Below, in pieces: positions 43,871 through 52,371 of a stretch of 64,000 bases of DNA. Origin of the DNA: Limnohabitans sp. DM1 (GTDB lineage: Bacteria > Pseudomonadota > Gammaproteobacteria > Burkholderiales > Burkholderiaceae_C); NCBI RefSeq assembly GCF_001269385.1, contig NZ_CXOO01000015.1, positions 1 through 64,000 on the forward strand, given 5' to 3'. Positions within the stretch are counted from its first letter, which is position 1, and the number at the start of each line of letters is the position of its first letter. Position numbers and translations under genes: made by a program. The notes under the pieces are model-generated. The model had not been told where the DNA came from. It saw nothing but the letters and a program-made list of their open reading frames with translations, and ran no database searches.

Positions 43871-44626
43871 TTATTGCCAGTGCAGCAAACGGCGTTCGAT
43901 CCAGTTCATCAGCTTCATGATCAGCACCCCAATGAGCGCCAGATCAAACAGCAGTGACCACACGCCGTTGACGTTGAAAGTAGAGCCCAGGTAGGCCAGT
44001 TGCTGCCCAAGGCCACGCTCGGAAGCAATGACTTCTGCGCCCACCACGCCCAGCAAGGCATAGATCACGCCCAAGCGCAATCCTGAGAACAGCACAGGAA
44101 CAGCGCCCGGCAATGTGACTGAGAAAAACATCTGCCGACTGCTGGCACCCAGGGTGCGGGTGAGCGTCACATGGTCCTGGCTGACGCCCCGAATACCGGC
44201 CACCGTGCTGGACAGCACAATGAAGAACGTCAGCGAAACCCCGAGAGCGATCTTGGAGCCGATACCCAAACCAAACCACAAAATGAACAGCGGCACCAGC
44301 GCAATGCGCGGCAGCACATTGAAGGCAGAGATGTAGGGGTCGCAAAAAGCCTCGAACTTGGGCCAGGTCACAAAGGCCAAGCCCGTGATCATGGCGGCAA
44401 CCGAGCCAATGACAAAAGACGCGAACACGGCCAACAGGGTGTAGCCCAAATCGCCCCACATGCGGGCGTTGGTCAGGTTGTCCAGCGTGAAGGTGATGAT
44501 GCCCGTCGGACTGCCCATGAAACTCGGGTCAACCCAACCTGCTCGGGCAGCCCACTCCCATAAGCCCAGCACCACGCACAGGAACAGGGCATGCAATGAC
44601 AAGGTACGCAAGGTTTCAGCCCTCAT
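43871..44626 (-). CDS. ABC importer permease, TauC/SsuC type
   Basis: A 251-residue inner-membrane permease with six hydrophobic segments. The segment AFNVLPRIALVPLFILWFG and the loop GVSQDHVTLTRTLGASSRQM followed by TLPGAVPVLFSGLRLG are typical of the sulfonate/taurine/nitrate permease group. The start MRAETLRTLSLHAL overlaps the ATPase stop by 11 bases. The upstream frame to 44740 is not membrane-like. It works with the preceding ATPase and binding protein to bring in the substrate of the microcompartment pathway. Confidence 0.9.
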   Translation of the reverse strand: MRAETLRTLSLHALFLCVVLGLWEWAARAGWVDPSFMGSPTGIITFTLDNLTNARMWGDLGYTLLAVFASFVIGSVAAMITGLAFVTWPKFEAFCDPYISAFNVLPRIALVPLFILWFGLGIGSKIALGVSLTFFIVLSSTVAGIRGVSQDHVTLTRTLGASSRQMFFSVTLPGAVPVLFSGLRLGVIYALLGVVGAEVIASERGLGQQLAYLGSTFNVNGVWSLLFDLALIGVLIMKLMNWIERRLLHWQ

Positions 44627-45380
44627 GATGCACCCACCCTTCTTCGAGATGTTTCCAGACTTGGGTGTAGGTGTGATGGAAGTCATCGCTGGTCTGCAGT
44701 TCACGGATAGAGCGCGGACGCGCCAGAGGCACCTGGACATCGGCCACGATCCGCCCCGGACGCGATGACATCACCATCACCCGGTCGGCCAGCGCGACGG
44801 CTTCGGACAAGTCATGCGTCACAAACAGCACCGTGCGGTTGCCTTCTTGGCACAACTGCAGCAGCAGGTCTTGCAGCTGCAACTTGGTTTGCGCGTCCAG
44901 TGCCCCAAAGGGCTCGTCCATCAGCAGCAGGGGCGATGGCATGGCAAAGGTGCGGGCCAGTGCCACGCGTTGGCGCATGCCATGCGACAAGGCTTTGGGC
45001 AGTCGGTACTCAGACCCGCCGAGCCCGACTTGCTTGAGCATCAAGGCGGCCCGTTCACGGGCCTCTTCGATGGGCACGCCCCGAACCTTCAGGCCAAAGG
45101 CGGCGTTGTCCAGCGCGTTGAGCCACGGAAACAAGCTGTCGCGGGCCAACATGTAAGCCACGTTGTGGCTGCCCAGCGCTGGCTTTTCGCCCGCCACCAG
45201 CAGCCGCTGTCCTGCAGGCAAATCCACCAGCCCCGCGCACAGGTTGAGCAAGGTGGTTTTGCCACAGCCACTCGGGCCTGCGAGCGCGACAAACTCCCCA
45301 GCCTTGACGTGCAGGTCTACGCCCTGCAACACCAAGTTGGTGCCGTCAAAGCTCAGGTCGATGCGCTGTGCGTCGATCAT
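44616..45380 (-). CDS. ABC importer ATPase, TauB/SsuB type
   Basis: A 254-residue ATPase of the nitrate/sulfonate/taurine transporter family. Walker A is GPSGCGKTT, the Q-loop region reads YMLARDSLFPWLNALDNAAF, the signature is LSHGMRQRVALARTF, and Walker B LLLMDEPFGALDAQTK is followed by TVLFVTHDLSEAVALADRVM. The LSHGM signature and the LFPWLNAL loop are the common form for this group. It is 34 bases after the binding-protein gene. Confidence 0.92.
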   Translation of the reverse strand: MIDAQRIDLSFDGTNLVLQGVDLHVKAGEFVALAGPSGCGKTTLLNLCAGLVDLPAGQRLLVAGEKPALGSHNVAYMLARDSLFPWLNALDNAAFGLKVRGVPIEEARERAALMLKQVGLGGSEYRLPKALSHGMRQRVALARTFAMPSPLLLMDEPFGALDAQTKLQLQDLLLQLCQEGNRTVLFVTHDLSEAVALADRVMVMSSRPGRIVADVQVPLARPRSIRELQTSDDFHHTYTQVWKHLEEGWVHHEG

Positions 45381-45414
45381 GAATACTCCATGAAAAAATC
45401 TCGCCGCTCGAAGT

Positions 45415-46413
45415 TCAAGGCAAGACGGCTGGTGCCATGTCCACTTTGACCGGCAGCAGCTTGTTTTCGGTCATGGCATCGGCCACCGCCTGCATGGCGG
45501 GCACGGTGCCACGGGCCTTGAAGTTGCCGATGCCGTTGCGCAGGCTCACCTCAGCGATCTGGTCTGCGTTGGGCAATTGCAGTGCAAAGGTCTTGCGCAG
45601 GATCTCCAGTGTCTTGCCGAAGTTGGCCGGGTTGGCGACGAAAGCATCCGACATGTCCAGCATCTTGCGGATGGCGGCCACCGTTTGTGGATTGGCCGCT
45701 GCCCATTCGGTCTTCACCGCCATGGCACCAGCGCCGCCTCGGGTTGCCAGCATGCTCTTGGGGCCTTGCCCTTTGCGGGGGTCCACCACCAGGCGGCAGG
45801 CCTTGAGCACTTCGCACATGCCGTCGGCGGGCGGGAAGGTCATGACCAGATCGACCTGGCCGCGTGTGAGCGCTGGGAATGCCGTGTCGGGCGCGCCCAC
45901 GGCCACAAAGGTCACGTCGTTCGCGGTCAGGCCCGCATCGGCCAGCATGTCGATCACCTGAAATTCAGCGCCTGAGCCGCGTTGGGTCACGCCGATTTTT
46001 TTACCTTTGAAGGACTTGACCACACCGGGGTAGCCTTCTTTTTCGGTCGGCAATTCGGTTTTTGCACCTGCGGCCATGAAAAACACCGGGTCAACGAAAC
46101 CTGCGGCAATGATGGAAATGGGGGCCTTGCGGGCCACGGCTGCAACCGCCACTTCGGTCGGGCCAAAAAACACTTCGATGTCACCCGAGAGCATGGTCTG
46201 CATGCCCAGTGGCCCACCCGCGATGGTGCGCAGTTCGCAGCGAATGCCCGCTTGCTGGCAGAAACCTTGCTCTTGGGCCACACGCACCAACAGGTTGCCG
46301 GTGCCAGGATAGTCTTGGAAGCGCACCACGGACTGCGCCATGGCGCTGGCGCCCAGGGTCAAAGCGATGGCACCCAAAGTGGTGCGAACAAATGCAGGGG
46401 CAGTAAATTTCAT
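45415..46413 (-). CDS. ABC importer periplasmic binding protein, NMT1/THI5-like (SsuA/TauA relative)
   Basis: A 332-residue periplasmic protein that captures the imported substrate. The start at 46413 follows TGGAGAC and gives a signal peptide MKFTAPAFVRTTLGAIALTL-GASAMA cleaved before QSVVRF. The mature part has the NMT1/THI5-like pattern: GFCQQAGIRCELRTIAGGPL, TMLSGDIEVFFGPTEVAVAA, FKGKKIGVTQRGSGAEFQVI. Ligands in this family include sulfonates, taurine, pyrimidines and nitriles; the neighbouring TauD-type enzyme favours a sulfonate. It is the first gene of the microcompartment operon. Confidence 0.87.
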   Translation of the reverse strand: MKFTAPAFVRTTLGAIALTLGASAMAQSVVRFQDYPGTGNLLVRVAQEQGFCQQAGIRCELRTIAGGPLGMQTMLSGDIEVFFGPTEVAVAAVARKAPISIIAAGFVDPVFFMAAGAKTELPTEKEGYPGVVKSFKGKKIGVTQRGSGAEFQVIDMLADAGLTANDVTFVAVGAPDTAFPALTRGQVDLVMTFPPADGMCEVLKACRLVVDPRKGQGPKSMLATRGGAGAMAVKTEWAAANPQTVAAIRKMLDMSDAFVANPANFGKTLEILRKTFALQLPNADQIAEVSLRNGIGNFKARGTVPAMQAVADAMTENKLLPVKVDMAPAVLP

Positions 46414-46560
46414 GTTGTCTCCAATGGATGGGTTACAGGCTTGATCACCGTCAAGCTCGGCGAAGCAGATTTGAAGCCCCACGGGAGCGCCAAATTGTTT
46501 CTGATGTGACAATTTAGGGGAAAGCACTCAAAATAAATCTGAACGCCACCCGAAATCAAC
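46414..46560. promoter_or_regulatory. Divergent control region of the microcompartment operon with two palindromes
   Basis: A perfect 7-bp inverted repeat AAATTGT-N10-ACAATTT spans 46492-46515. A second dyad, TTGA-N6-TCAA (TTGATCACCGTCAA), spans 46441-46454 and has the exact half-site spacing of FNR/CRP-family boxes. The region separates the binding-protein start (leftward) from the Crp/Fnr-family regulator start (rightward). Both are candidate sites for that regulator. The FNR-like one lies only 28 bases from the binding-protein start codon. Confidence 0.55.
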
Positions 46561-47298
46561 ATGCCACTGCCCCGCCCCCGCACACCGAGCACGGTCACGT
46601 CCAGCCCCAAACGCAGCGCTGTCTTCAAGGCGCTGGACGCGCCCGACTTCAACCAAACCTGGACCGTGAACTCGGCGCTGACGCCGCGCTCGACCCAAGC
46701 GCTGCACAGCGTGGGCGTGCTGCGCACCTGGACCGATGGCCAGGTCTTGCTCAGCCGGGGCCAACCCACCTCGGCGGCATGGATGGTCGTCAGTGGACGC
46801 GTACGCATCAGCGTGATCACACCCGAAGGCGAGGAACAATTGCTGCGCTGGATGCTGCCCGGTGAAATCGCAGGGCTGAGTTCGGTGTTTGCAGAAGCCA
46901 CCAACCCCGCCGACCTGGTCTCTCATGGCTTGACACAGGTCTTGCACATCGAACGCGCCCGATTGATTGAACTGATTGGGCGCGACCCTGTGGTGGCTCT
47001 GGACCTGCTGCGCATTCTGGGTTTGCGCATCAACCAGTTGTTTGACACCTTGGCCGACCAAGGCATGCACAGCCTGGAGCAGCGCGTTTGGGCGGCGCTG
47101 GAGCGGATTGCCAAATTCAACAGCGTCAAGGTGGCCGACGGCGTGATGCTGCGCGTGAGTCAGTCCGACTTGGCGCAGGCAGCCTCAGCCTCTCGCCAAC
47201 GGGTCAACCAGCAGTTGCGACACTTTCAGGACCAGGGTCTGATCCGCTTGGGTTACCGCAACATCGTGATGCTGCGGCAATCTGGCAAACCCAACTGA
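46561..47298 (+). CDS. Crp/Fnr-family transcriptional regulator
   Basis: A 245-residue regulator with an N-terminal cyclic-nucleotide-binding fold (about 60-150: LSRGQPTSAAWMVVSGRVRI, LRWMLPGEIAGLSSV) and a C-terminal HTH (about 165-235: SQSDLAQAASASRQRVNQQL). It lacks the N-terminal cysteine cluster of FNR, so it is not an Fe-S oxygen sensor. The arginine that binds cAMP phosphate in Crp is not evident, so its signal is unknown. It is divergent from the microcompartment operon with only 147 bases between, and probably controls it. Confidence 0.88.
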   Translation: MPLPRPRTPSTVTSSPKRSAVFKALDAPDFNQTWTVNSALTPRSTQALHSVGVLRTWTDGQVLLSRGQPTSAAWMVVSGRVRISVITPEGEEQLLRWMLPGEIAGLSSVFAEATNPADLVSHGLTQVLHIERARLIELIGRDPVVALDLLRILGLRINQLFDTLADQGMHSLEQRVWAALERIAKFNSVKVADGVMLRVSQSDLAQAASASRQRVNQQLRHFQDQGLIRLGYRNIVMLRQSGKPN

Positions 47299-47337
47299 CC
47301 CTCATATCACGTCGGATGGGATTGCCCGTTGCAAGGC

Positions 47338-48186
47338 TCAGTAGGTGTAAACACCCTGCCCGGTCTTGCGGCCCAAGCGGCCTGCTGCAACCATTTCCTT
47401 GAGCAAGGGGCTGGGGCGGTATTTGCTGTCGCCAAACTCCTTGAGGTAGACCTCCATCACGGCCAAGCACACGTCCAGACCAATCATGTCGGCCAGCGCC
47501 AGCGGGCCAATGGGCTGATTGCAGCCGAGCTTCATGCCCGCATCAATGGCTTCGGCTTCGGCCAAGCCTTCGCCCAGCACAAAGAAGGCTTCGTTGATCA
47601 TGGGCACCAGGATGCGGTTGACCACAAAGCCGGGGGCGTTTTTCACGGTGATGGGTGTCTTGCCCAAGGCCAGCGCCATGTCGTGCACCGCGTCGTGGGT
47701 GGCGTCGCTGGTCTGCAGACCACGGATGATTTCGACCAGCGCCATCATGGGCACGGGGTTGAAAAAGTGCATGCCGATGAAACGGTCAGCACGCTGCGTG
47801 GCGGCGGCCAGTTGCGTGATCGAGATTGACGAGGTGTTGGACGCGATGATCACGTTGGGGGCCAGCATGCCGTCGAGCTGCTTCAAGATCTTGACCTTGA
47901 GTTCGTGGTTTTCGGTGGCGGCCTCGATCACCAGCTGGGCGCCCTTGAGGTCGTCGTAATTGCTGGAGCCCTGGATGCGGGCCAGCGCAGCGGCCTTGTC
48001 GGCTTCGCTGATCTTTTCTTTCTTGACCAGACGGTCCAGGCTGCTGGCCACGGTGGCCACGCCTTTGGCCACGGCCGCGTCCGAAATGTCGACCATCACC
48101 ACTTGGATGCCCGACACCGCACACGCCTGTGCAATGCCATTGCCCATGGTGCCTGCGCCAATGATGCCTACGGTCTGGATGCTCAT
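47338..48186 (-). CDS. 3-hydroxybutyryl-CoA dehydrogenase
   Basis: A 282-residue NAD(P)-dependent enzyme reducing acetoacetyl-CoA or oxidising 3-hydroxyacyl-CoA. It has the Rossmann motif VGIIGAGTMGNGIAQACA, catalytic Ser/His segment SNTSSISITQLA and GMHFFNPVPMMALVEII, then KNAPGFVVNRILVPMINEA. The length equals Hbd/PaaH of Burkholderiales. The start MSIQTVGII follows AAGGA-like bases. It lies tail-to-tail with the Crp-type regulator and is probably monocistronic. Butanoate or polyhydroxybutyrate metabolism is likely. Confidence 0.9.
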   Translation of the reverse strand: MSIQTVGIIGAGTMGNGIAQACAVSGIQVVMVDISDAAVAKGVATVASSLDRLVKKEKISEADKAAALARIQGSSNYDDLKGAQLVIEAATENHELKVKILKQLDGMLAPNVIIASNTSSISITQLAAATQRADRFIGMHFFNPVPMMALVEIIRGLQTSDATHDAVHDMALALGKTPITVKNAPGFVVNRILVPMINEAFFVLGEGLAEAEAIDAGMKLGCNQPIGPLALADMIGLDVCLAVMEVYLKEFGDSKYRPSPLLKEMVAAGRLGRKTGQGVYTY

Positions 48187-48416
48187 GATCTTTCCTTGAA
48201 ATGCTTGAAAAACGGAGAAAAGCGGCATCTTAGCGGCCCGATCCGAATGAATTACTGACAACAGGCGCCATGGGCATGAACGCCACCCCAAAGATTGACA
48301 GCGACACCGCATCCAACAGCCCTGCGATACAACAGCTGCGAACCATCACCCTGCCGATTTGGTAATCTTTTCAATTACATTCAGAAACCGCCCACCCCAC
48401 ACACAAAACACCGCAC

Positions 48417-49379
48417 ATGCGAATGACACAACACCCCACATGGATGGCGCATGGCCTGCGCCTTTTGCTCAGCTTGACGGTGGCGCTGTCCTGCCTGAAC
48501 GCCGTGCATGCCCAAAGCACAGCCAACGCCCAAGCTGTCGCATCCACTGCTGCGTCCGCAGCCAGCGCGCCCGTGCTGACGCAAGCGCAAGTCAAAACCC
48601 AATATGAAAACTGCCCCAGCGGGCACTACACCGGGCCACGCCCGGGCAAAGCCCGCTACACCAAAGACCCGTGGCTGTGGGTGGTGACGCCGGAGTTTGC
48701 GCGCAAGTTCTGCATGCCACAAGAGTTTGTGAGCAGCGAACTGCAAGGGGCCGAAGCCATTGCTTACAAGATGGTGCAAAACCAGGACGAAGAGGTGTGT
48801 GGCTGGGGCGACAACCCCGATGTGTGCCGCCGTGCCAGCGAGCACCGCTTTGAGATTTATTACAAGAACGGGACGATTCCGAAAGAGCGGGATGTGCCTT
48901 ATTTTCATGCGGCCAGAACGCCGTCTACAAAATTACTTGCTTCGAGCGACGCGCAGTGGCAATTCATGATGAAAAGTTTGAAGAAAAAACCCCGCATCGG
49001 AGCCCTAGGGGTTTTTGAATCTCAGCAGTTTGGCCTGCAATCGGTCAAGGGAGGCAAGATCGCGTGGCCGCTGGGCACACTGGCGCAAGAGGTGTATTAC
49101 GAAGAAGCATTCGAAGGCATCGACTACCTGGCCGTCGAAGGCGCCTCCGGCTTCAGTCGTCTGGAAGGCTGGCGCAAATCAGGGGCCAAGCAGATGGTGA
49201 TCACAGTGCGTAACCCAGCGGCCAAGGATGAGCGCCGCCGCTCATGGGAAATGCCGCTGTCCGAATTTCCACTCGTCATCACCATACCCCCCCGCTTGTC
49301 TGAACGCCTGATTCAGAACGATCAAGCCAAGGGGCTGGACCTGCAAGGGCTGGCACGCGAAGCGCTCAAGCGGCCCTGA
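48417..49379 (+). CDS. Secreted protein of unknown function
   Basis: A 320-residue protein with a clear signal peptide (GLRLLLSLTVALSCLNAVHA, cleaved before QS) and an Ala/Thr-rich linker. Its body has four cysteines in pairs (YENCPSGHYTG, KFCMPQEFV, EEVCGWGDNPDVCRRAS), suggesting periplasmic disulfides. I do not recognise a catalytic motif. The middle, HRFEIYYKNGTIPKERDVPY with hydrophobic strands after it, looks like a beta-rich domain. It is divergent from the hydroxybutyryl-CoA dehydrogenase and upstream of a glycosyltransferase by 86 bases, but no operon is certain. Confidence 0.75.
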   Translation: MRMTQHPTWMAHGLRLLLSLTVALSCLNAVHAQSTANAQAVASTAASAASAPVLTQAQVKTQYENCPSGHYTGPRPGKARYTKDPWLWVVTPEFARKFCMPQEFVSSELQGAEAIAYKMVQNQDEEVCGWGDNPDVCRRASEHRFEIYYKNGTIPKERDVPYFHAARTPSTKLLASSDAQWQFMMKSLKKKPRIGALGVFESQQFGLQSVKGGKIAWPLGTLAQEVYYEEAFEGIDYLAVEGASGFSRLEGWRKSGAKQMVITVRNPAAKDERRRSWEMPLSEFPLVITIPPRLSERLIQNDQAKGLDLQGLAREALKRP

Positions 49380-49465
49380 CCCCATGCTTGAGCGGGTCAA
49401 GCCGCCCCGGAAACACCGCCTGCCCCTGATTTGTCATGCGATGATTCACGCCTGATTGGCGCCCC

Positions 49466-50713
49466 ATGAACATCCTTTTCGTCCACCAGAACTTTCCCGG
49501 CCAGTTCAAGCACCTGGCCCCTGCCTTGGCGCAGCGCGGCCACCGCGTGGTGGCGCTGCACATCAATGCCTGCCCGCCCGTGCCCGGCGTGCAGCTGGTG
49601 CGCTACCCCGTTTCAGGCCAGCCCGCACAAGGCACACACCGCTGGCTGGCTGATCTGGAAGTCAAAACCCTGCGGGCCGAAGCCGCCTACCGCGCCGCCC
49701 GCCAGCTCCAGCAAGACGGCTTCACGCCCGACGTGATCGTGTCCCATCCCGCTTGGGGCGAGAGCCTGTTTTTGTCGCAAGTCTGGCCAGCGGCCCGCAT
49801 CGGCATCTATTGCGAGTTTTTCTACCAGGCCCTGGGGGCCGACGTGGGCTTTGACCCCGAGTTCCCAGGCGCAGATCCCGACGTGGGCTGCCGCCTGCAA
49901 ATGAAAAACGCCAACTACGAGCTGCACTTTGCGCGTGCGCACGCGGGCCTCGCGCCCACACACTGGCAGGCCTCGCTGTTCCCCAAGCCCTTTGCTTCGC
50001 GCATCGCGGTCATCCACGACGGCATCCGCACCGAACTGGTCCGCCCCAACCCCGAAGCCCAGCTGCAACTGCAAACCGCGCAAGGCCCAATCGTGCTGAG
50101 CCAGAGCGACGAAGTCATCACCTTCGTCAACCGCAACCTGGAGCCCTACCGTGGCTACCACCAGTTCATGCGGGCGCTGCCTGCGCTGCTGAAGGCCCGC
50201 CCCAAGGCCCGTGTGGTCATCATTGGTGGCAATGAAGTGAGCTACGGCGCGGCACCGCCTCCCGACCCCGACGGCCAAGCCCAAACCTGGCGCGAGATTT
50301 TCTTGAAGGAAGTCAAGGGCGCGCTGGACCTGTCACGCGTGCACTTTGTGGGCAAGGTGCCCTATGCCGACTACCTGCGCGTGCTGCAGGTGTCCACCGT
50401 GCATGTGTACCTGACCTATCCCTTCGTGCTCAGCTGGAGCCTGCTTGAAGCCATGAGCGCCGGCTGCGCCATCGTGGCCAGCGACACTGCCCCGGTGCGC
50501 GAAGCGATTCGACACGGCGAAACCGGGCAACTGGTCGACTTCTTTGATCCGGCGGCGCTGGCACAGCAAGTGGCGGCCTTGTGCGAGAACCCCAGCGAGC
50601 GGGCACGGCTGGGCGCGCAGGCTCGGACATTTGCGGTGGAAAACTACGATTTGGAGACGCGGTGTTTGCCTGGGCAGATGGCATGGGTGCAAGGGTTGGC
50701 GCAAAGCCACTGA
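49466..50713 (+). CDS. Glycosyltransferase family 4 (GT-B fold)
   Basis: A 415-residue cytoplasmic glycosyltransferase transferring a sugar from a nucleotide donor, probably to a cell-surface glycan. The N-terminus MNILFVHQNFPGQFKHLAPA marks a known GT4 subgroup; the donor-binding half has FVNRNLEPYRGYHQFMRALP, VHFVGKVPYADYLRVLQVS and the signature SWSLLEAMSAGCAIVASDTA with the donor-contacting Glu. FDPAALAQQVAALCENPSER is near the end. No other glycan genes are adjacent, so the product is unknown. Confidence 0.87.
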   Translation: MNILFVHQNFPGQFKHLAPALAQRGHRVVALHINACPPVPGVQLVRYPVSGQPAQGTHRWLADLEVKTLRAEAAYRAARQLQQDGFTPDVIVSHPAWGESLFLSQVWPAARIGIYCEFFYQALGADVGFDPEFPGADPDVGCRLQMKNANYELHFARAHAGLAPTHWQASLFPKPFASRIAVIHDGIRTELVRPNPEAQLQLQTAQGPIVLSQSDEVITFVNRNLEPYRGYHQFMRALPALLKARPKARVVIIGGNEVSYGAAPPPDPDGQAQTWREIFLKEVKGALDLSRVHFVGKVPYADYLRVLQVSTVHVYLTYPFVLSWSLLEAMSAGCAIVASDTAPVREAIRHGETGQLVDFFDPAALAQQVAALCENPSERARLGAQARTFAVENYDLETRCLPGQMAWVQGLAQSH

Positions 50714-50742
50714 GCGACAGGCATCAAGGGACGACCGACAGC

Positions 50743-50769
50743 TGTCGGGGTCTTCGACCACCGACCTAC
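50743..50769 (-). repeat. REP-like hairpin
   Basis: TGTCGGGGTCTTCGACCACC followed by GACCTAC, the reverse orientation of the unit seen after srkA. It lies between the glycosyltransferase and the parE remnant. Confidence 0.6.
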
Positions 50770-50877
50770 AAATCCCATCACTGCAGCAGCTTGGCACTCA
50801 CAGAATCCGGAAAATGCCCTGAAGCCAAACTTTTGGCCACTCGATGCTTTTGTCAAGCACTAGCCCATGACACCGCC

Positions 50878-51170
50878 TCAGAAGAGCCTGCTGTTGATGT
50901 CTCGCGCATGGTGCAAAACACGGATGACAGTGATCCCGGAATCGTTGGCGACGTAGTACAGGTTGTACGCAGCCGATGTAGGCCAACATCTCACGTCCTT
51001 GCGCAATTCCGGTCGCGCTCTCCCCATCAAGGGTGCAATGCCAATGTCTGGGCTTCTTTTTCAATGACGTCCAAAACATGGTCGGCCGCCTCGAAACTTT
51101 CTTCAGCGATGAAAGACCACGCCTCCAAAAGGTCCGTCTGCGCGCTTTGCGCAAAAGAGACTTCAGGCAT
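50878..51170 (-). pseudogene. parE: ParE-family toxin with a one-base frameshift
   Basis: Translating the minus strand from the ATG that overlaps the parD stop (TGATG) gives MPEVSFAQSAQTDLLEAWSF, then FEAADHVLDVIEKEAQTLAL and HP, where a TGA stops the frame at 51029-51027. Moving one base restores LMGRARPELRKDVRCWPT, then YNLYYVANDSGITVIRVLHH and ARDINSRLF, ending at 50878. Together these are a full-length ParE/RelE-type toxin (about 97 residues) that poisons gyrase in known cases. A single-base loss near 51029-51031 (CCCTT) breaks it, or it is a sequencing error. The antitoxin gene is intact. Confidence 0.85.
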
Positions 51171-51433
51171 CAGCTGCGCTTTTTCAGAACACGCCCCTGG
51201 GCCTTGATGGCAGCCATGTCCATCTTGCTCACCCGCCCTGCGTCGAGATCGGCCATGCCTTGATCGATATCGGCTTTGAGTGCAGCCAGACTGGACTGTT
51301 GTACCGATTGATAAGCCTCCAAAAGTCGCAAGGCTTCACGAATGACCTCGCTGGCTGAGCCATACAGACCCGATGCAACGTGCGCACGGACGCGGGCCTC
51401 AAGTTCCATGGGCAAAGAGACGTTAAGAGTCAT
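51170..51433 (-). CDS. parD: ParD-family antitoxin
   Basis: An 87-residue antitoxin: ribbon-helix-helix N-terminus (MTLNVSLPMELEARVRAHVA, SASEVIREALRLLE) that binds the operator, then a helical tail (ALKADIDQGMADLDAGRVSK) that wraps the toxin. The start MTLNVSL is the family's usual one; 30 upstream codons are discarded. The stop overlaps the toxin start as in functional parDE pairs, although the toxin frame is now broken. Confidence 0.9.
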   Translation of the reverse strand: MTLNVSLPMELEARVRAHVASGLYGSASEVIREALRLLEAYQSVQQSSLAALKADIDQGMADLDAGRVSKMDMAAIKAQGRVLKKRS

Positions 51434-51562
51434 GGAATTTTCCATCAATGGCAAAGATTGCCATATTGCGACATTCCAGAAAACCACACCCAAAAGTACT
51501 TGCCCACGGAATTGAGTGCCCAACGACCTCTGTGCGCATCAGCAAGATGCATCCTTGCACAC

Positions 51563-52369
51563 TCAACTCCTGAACCGCTTGCGGGTCAACGCCAACGCAA
51601 TCCAAAACGACACCACCGCAAACCCCGCCAGCACCAGCACATGGTGCAGCGGTTGGTCTGGCCAGCGGTCCAAAAACAGCGGGCGCACCAAATCCACCGC
51701 CACCGACAGCGGCAGCCAGTCGGCGATCACGCGCACGAAGCCGGGCAATTGCTCGCGTGGGAAGAAGATGCCCGAGAGGAACATCATGGGTGTGAGGAAC
51801 AGGGTGAAGTAGTAGGTGAAGAAGTCGTAGCCTTTGGCCAGCGCGTTGAAGATCAGCGCCATGCAGCTGAAGGTGATGCCCACGCCCAGCAGCACGGGCC
51901 AGGCCACCAGCAGCTTCCAGCTGTGGCTGATGCCCAGGGCCATCATGACACCCAAAATGGCCGTGACGGTGAACAGTGCTTTGAATGCGGCCCACAGCAT
52001 TTCGGCCAGCACCACATCGTCGAGGCGCACCGGGGCGTTCATGATGCCGTCCCAGGTTTTTTGCACATGCATGCGCGAGAACGCCGAGTACAGCGCCTCA
52101 AAGGTGGCCGCGTTCATGGCGCTCATGCAGATGCTGCCGCTGGCCAGGAAGAGGATGTAAGGTACCTTTTCGCCGCCCAGCTCGATCTGCCCGACCAGCG
52201 AACCCAGGCCGTAGCCAAAAGCCACCAGCCACATGAGTGGCTCGGCGATGTTGCCCACCAGACTGGGGATGGCCAGCTTTTTCCAGACCAGCCAGTTGCG
52301 CTGAAACACGGGCCACCAGCGCATGGACAGGCGGGGCGCGGCCCAGATGTTGTTTTGAATTTGACTCAT
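51563..52369 (-). CDS. ABC-2 exporter permease (NodJ-like)
   Basis: A 268-residue inner-membrane protein with six hydrophobic segments, matching NodJ-type ABC-2 permeases: WAAPRLSMRWWPVFQRNWLV, FLASGSICMSAMNAATFEAL, DGIMNAPVRLDDVVLAEMLW and FLTPMMFLSGIFFPREQLPG are all recognisable. The start ATG lies 2 bases after the ATPase stop. It would pair with that ATPase. NodIJ exports lipo-chitin signals in rhizobia, but Burkholderiales homologues outside nodulation have unknown cargo. Confidence 0.88.
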   Translation of the reverse strand: MSQIQNNIWAAPRLSMRWWPVFQRNWLVWKKLAIPSLVGNIAEPLMWLVAFGYGLGSLVGQIELGGEKVPYILFLASGSICMSAMNAATFEALYSAFSRMHVQKTWDGIMNAPVRLDDVVLAEMLWAAFKALFTVTAILGVMMALGISHSWKLLVAWPVLLGVGITFSCMALIFNALAKGYDFFTYYFTLFLTPMMFLSGIFFPREQLPGFVRVIADWLPLSVAVDLVRPLFLDRWPDQPLHHVLVLAGFAVVSFWIALALTRKRFRS

Positions 52370-52371
52370 GA

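Noticed and set aside
46561-47298. Regulator as an oxygen-sensing FNR
   Set aside because: The N-terminal cysteine cluster needed for the Fe-S sensor is absent.
50798-51154. 118-codon minus-strand frame in the parE region
   Set aside because: The other frame gives a near-complete ParE with all family motifs once a single base is restored; this frame is Arg/Cys-rich and overlaps it.
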